Source: Allobaculum sp. (GTDB taxonomy: Bacteria > Bacillota_I > Bacilli_A > Erysipelotrichales > Erysipelotrichaceae). Taken from it: a DNA stretch of 6,775 nt. Under the pieces are notes generated by a model. That model did not search any database. It was not told where the DNA came from and was given only the letters and a program-made list of their open reading frames with translations. Within the stretch, counting starts at the first letter, position 1. Each line of letters opens with the position of its first letter. Shown here in pieces: positions 4,451 through 6,775 of this stretch. Location: assembly GCA_014803815.1 (NCBI GenBank), contig JAAVAY010000097.1, forward strand, positions 1 through 6,775, given 5' to 3'. The position numbers and the translations under genes are program-made.

Positions 4451-6775
4451 TTATTTGGAGTGTTTAATTGCTGCTTGAGCAGCTGCCAGGCGTGCGATAG
4501 GTACACGATAAGGAGAGCAGGAAACATAGTTCAAACCAAGACCATCAACGAATTCAATGGAGGCCGGATCACCACCATGCTCACCACAAATACCTAATTT
4601 AAGATCAGGACGAGTAGCACGACCGCGAGTAGCCGCAATTTCGATGAGTTCTCCTACACCTTCCTGATCAAGTTTTGCGAATGGATCGTTTTCGTAAATC
4701 TTAGCGGAATAGTATTGTGGCAAGAAATTACCCGCATCATCACGCGAGAAGCCGAATGTGAGCTGCGTTAAGTCATTGGTACCAAAGGAGAAGAATTCTG
4801 CTTCTTCAGCAATTTCACCAGCTTTTAAGGCTGCTCTTGGAACTTCGATCATGGTACCCACTTTGTAGTGCATGTCGGAGCCTTCTTCTGCCAGAATCTT
4901 TTGAGCGGTTTCATCTACGATCTTCTTCACGTATTTGAGTTCTTTTAGATCCCCAATTAATGGAAGCATGATTTCTGGTTCAATGTTCCAGTCTGGATGC
5001 TTTTTATTTACATTCAAAGCGGCACGGATAACGGCTTCGGTTTGCATTTTGGCAATGCCAGGATTGGAAACCGCAAGACGGCTTCCACGATGACCCATCA
5101 TTGGGTTCACTTCGTGTAAAGAATCCGCTGTAGCTTGAAGTTCAGCTGCATCAAGACCCATTTCCGCTGCCAATTCAGCAATTTCTTCGGCTGTATGAGG
5201 CAAGAATTCATGTAGAGGTGGATCCAAGTAACGAATAGTCACTGGACGGCCTTCCATAGCTTCATAGATGCCTTCAAAGTCAGTTTGTTGTAGTGGTTCT
5301 AATTTAGCCAGCGCAGCTTCCATTTGTTCTGGAGTCTTGGCCAAAATCATCTCACGAATGGCTTTGATCTTATCGCCATCGAAGAACATGTGTTCAGTAC
5401 GAACAAGACCGATACCTTCAGCCCCAAATTCAACGGCTTGAGCCGCATCGCGTGGAGTATCCGCATTCGTGCGAATGTTCAAGCGACGACGAGCATCCGC
5501 CCAGCTCATGAAGCGACCAAAGTCGCCAGAAATTTCAGCGGGAACAGTTTTAATTTTTTCTGCGTATACTTTACCTGTGGAACCATCTAAAGAGATCCAA
5601 TCTCCTCGTTTGATGGTTTTACCATTTACGAAGAATTGACCATTTTCTTCATCCATGGTGATATCCCCAGCGCCAGATACACAGCAAGCACCCATACCAC
5701 GAGCTACAACGGCAGCGTGAGAAGTCATACCACCACGAACGGTAAGAATACCTTCGGCAGCAGCCATACCTTGGATGTCTTCTGGAGAAGTTTCTAAGCG
5801 AACTAAGACAACTTTTTTACCATTCGCTGCTTCTTCGATCGCTTCTTCTGCGGAGAAGACAACTTGTCCACAAGCAGCTCCTGGAGAAGCAGGTAATGCA
5901 GTTGTTACGACTTCGGCTTGTTTTAAAGCATCGGCATCAAACATAGGGTGAAGAAGGGTATCAAGCTGTTGAGGTTCGACCATCATCAACGCTTCATCCG
6001 TGTTAACGAGTCCTTCATCAACCATGTCGCAAGCGATCTTTAATGCAGCTTGTGCAGTTCTTTTACCATTGCGTGTTTGAAGCATATAGAGTTTTCCATT
6101 TTCGATGGTGAACTCCATATCTTGCATATTTTTATAGTGATGTTCGAGAGTATCGCAGATTTTTACGAATTGATCGTAAGCTTCTGGAGAGATCTCTTGA
6201 AGTTGAGCGATTTTGTTTGGCGTACGAACACCAGCAACGACGTCTTCACCTTGAGCATTCATCAAGAATTCGCCATACAATTTGTTTTCACCAGTCGCGG
6301 GGTTACGTGTGAAGGCTACACCAGTCCCGCAGCTGTTTCCCATGTTGCCAAATACCATCATCTGTACGTTTACAGCTGTTCCCCAATCGGAAGGGATATC
6401 GTTTTGACGGCGATAGTAAATGGCACGTTCGTTATTCCAAGAACGGAAAACGGCTTCAATGGCTTCCATCATCTGTTCTTTTGGATCGGTTGGGAAGTCT
6501 TCGTGAAGTTCTTGTTTATAAAATTCTTTAAAGCGTTTTACAAGTTCTTGCATGTCTTCAGCGGTTAAATCGAGGTCATCTTTAATGCCTTTTTCCGCTT
6601 TGACTTCATCAATGATTTCTTCGAAACGTTTTTTAGAAAGACCCTTTACAACATCGGCAAACATTTGAATAAAACGTCTGTAGGAGTCGTAAGCGAATCG
6701 TGGATTACCAGATTTTTCTGCGATCGATGCCGCTACTGTATCATTGATACCCAGGTTCAAGATGGTATCCATCAT
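4451..6775 (-). CDS. ppdK: Pyruvate phosphate dikinase, missing N-terminal ~100 residues (runs off the right edge)
   Basis: PPDK interconverts pyruvate + ATP + Pi and phosphoenolpyruvate + AMP + PPi in the cytoplasm; in anaerobic bacteria it can run glycolytically to save ATP or gluconeogenically. 774 residues are visible. The first visible residues (MMDTILNLG) are an internal conserved block, so the Met at the edge is not the start. In fragment numbering: the end of the ATP-grasp domain with E221, Q233 and R235 (about 1-240); the swivelling phosphohistidine domain with catalytic H353 in GGMTSHAAVVARG (about 290-405); and the C-terminal PEP/pyruvate barrel with R459 (GLVRTEH), R515 (TIRYLDPP), E644 (MIEVPRAA), N667-D668 (FGTNDLTQ) and catalytic C730 (GICGEHGGDP). 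These align with the Clostridium symbiosum active-site residues at an offset of 102-101, giving a full length near 876, normal for the family. T351, two before the histidine, is the type of site modified by PPDK regulatory proteins; no such gene is in the window. TAA stop at 4453-4451, then its own terminator. Confidence 0.97.
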   Translation of the reverse strand: MMDTILNLGINDTVAASIAEKSGNPRFAYDSYRRFIQMFADVVKGLSKKRFEEIIDEVKAEKGIKDDLDLTAEDMQELVKRFKEFYKQELHEDFPTDPKEQMMEAIEAVFRSWNNERAIYYRRQNDIPSDWGTAVNVQMMVFGNMGNSCGTGVAFTRNPATGENKLYGEFLMNAQGEDVVAGVRTPNKIAQLQEISPEAYDQFVKICDTLEHHYKNMQDMEFTIENGKLYMLQTRNGKRTAQAALKIACDMVDEGLVNTDEALMMVEPQQLDTLLHPMFDADALKQAEVVTTALPASPGAACGQVVFSAEEAIEEAANGKKVVLVRLETSPEDIQGMAAAEGILTVRGGMTSHAAVVARGMGACCVSGAGDITMDEENGQFFVNGKTIKRGDWISLDGSTGKVYAEKIKTVPAEISGDFGRFMSWADARRRLNIRTNADTPRDAAQAVEFGAEGIGLVRTEHMFFDGDKIKAIREMILAKTPEQMEAALAKLEPLQQTDFEGIYEAMEGRPVTIRYLDPPLHEFLPHTAEEIAELAAEMGLDAAELQATADSLHEVNPMMGHRGSRLAVSNPGIAKMQTEAVIRAALNVNKKHPDWNIEPEIMLPLIGDLKELKYVKKIVDETAQKILAEEGSDMHYKVGTMIEVPRAALKAGEIAEEAEFFSFGTNDLTQLTFGFSRDDAGNFLPQYYSAKIYENDPFAKLDQEGVGELIEIAATRGRATRPDLKLGICGEHGGDPASIEFVDGLGLNYVSCSPYRVPIARLAAAQAAIKHSK

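Noticed and set aside
6050..6568. Plus-strand ORF of 172 residues within ppdK
   Set aside because: Entirely antisense to a strongly conserved ppdK region; its hydrophobic, Phe-rich translation is the expected mirror of Glu/Lys-rich codons.

Overview
The window reads as an ordinary piece of the chromosome of a low-to-moderate GC Gram-positive bacterium (Bacillota; an Erysipelotrichia-like or related gut Firmicute is a guess from gene content and protein style). The signs are strong AGGAGG-type ribosome binding sites, compact A/T-tailed intrinsic terminators, a short-form serine acetyltransferase, a bacterial pyruvate phosphate dikinase, and a DUF3737 protein, a family I know mainly from Firmicutes. 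No mobile element, CRISPR array, rRNA or tRNA gene was found.

Layout. (1) Bases 1-1755, plus strand: the last 97 codons of gltB followed 15 bases later by complete gltD, the two subunits of NADPH-type glutamate synthase, closed by a terminator at 1775-1802. (2) Bases 1875-3000, minus strand: cysE (serine O-acetyltransferase, TTG start chosen from the Shine-Dalgarno site), then a small cyclophilin-like-fold protein of unknown function, closed by its own terminator facing the gltD terminator. (3) Bases 3001-3330: a divergent intergenic region of about 330 bases with several inverted repeats, a perfect 12-base palindrome containing a -10-like TATACT, and no convincing gene or known riboswitch. 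(4) Bases 3331-4173, plus strand: a DUF3737 protein, a repetitive right-handed beta-helix protein of unknown function, whose stop codon abuts a perfect 22-bp terminator hairpin. (5) Bases 4222-4393: about 170 bases between two converging units with no feature I trust. (6) Bases 4394-6775, minus strand: terminator and most of ppdK (pyruvate phosphate dikinase), whose first 100 or so codons lie beyond the right edge.

How they fit together. The genes form four separately terminated units rather than one pathway. gltBD makes glutamate from glutamine and 2-oxoglutarate, cysE commits serine to cysteine synthesis, and ppdK interconverts pyruvate and phosphoenolpyruvate. All are central nitrogen, sulfur or carbon metabolism. 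The two genes without known roles (cyclophilin-like and DUF3737) sit on either side of cysE. I see no new multi-gene system. The points most worth a second look are the DUF3737 protein, the atypical cysE C-terminus, and the structured cysE/DUF3737 intergenic region.
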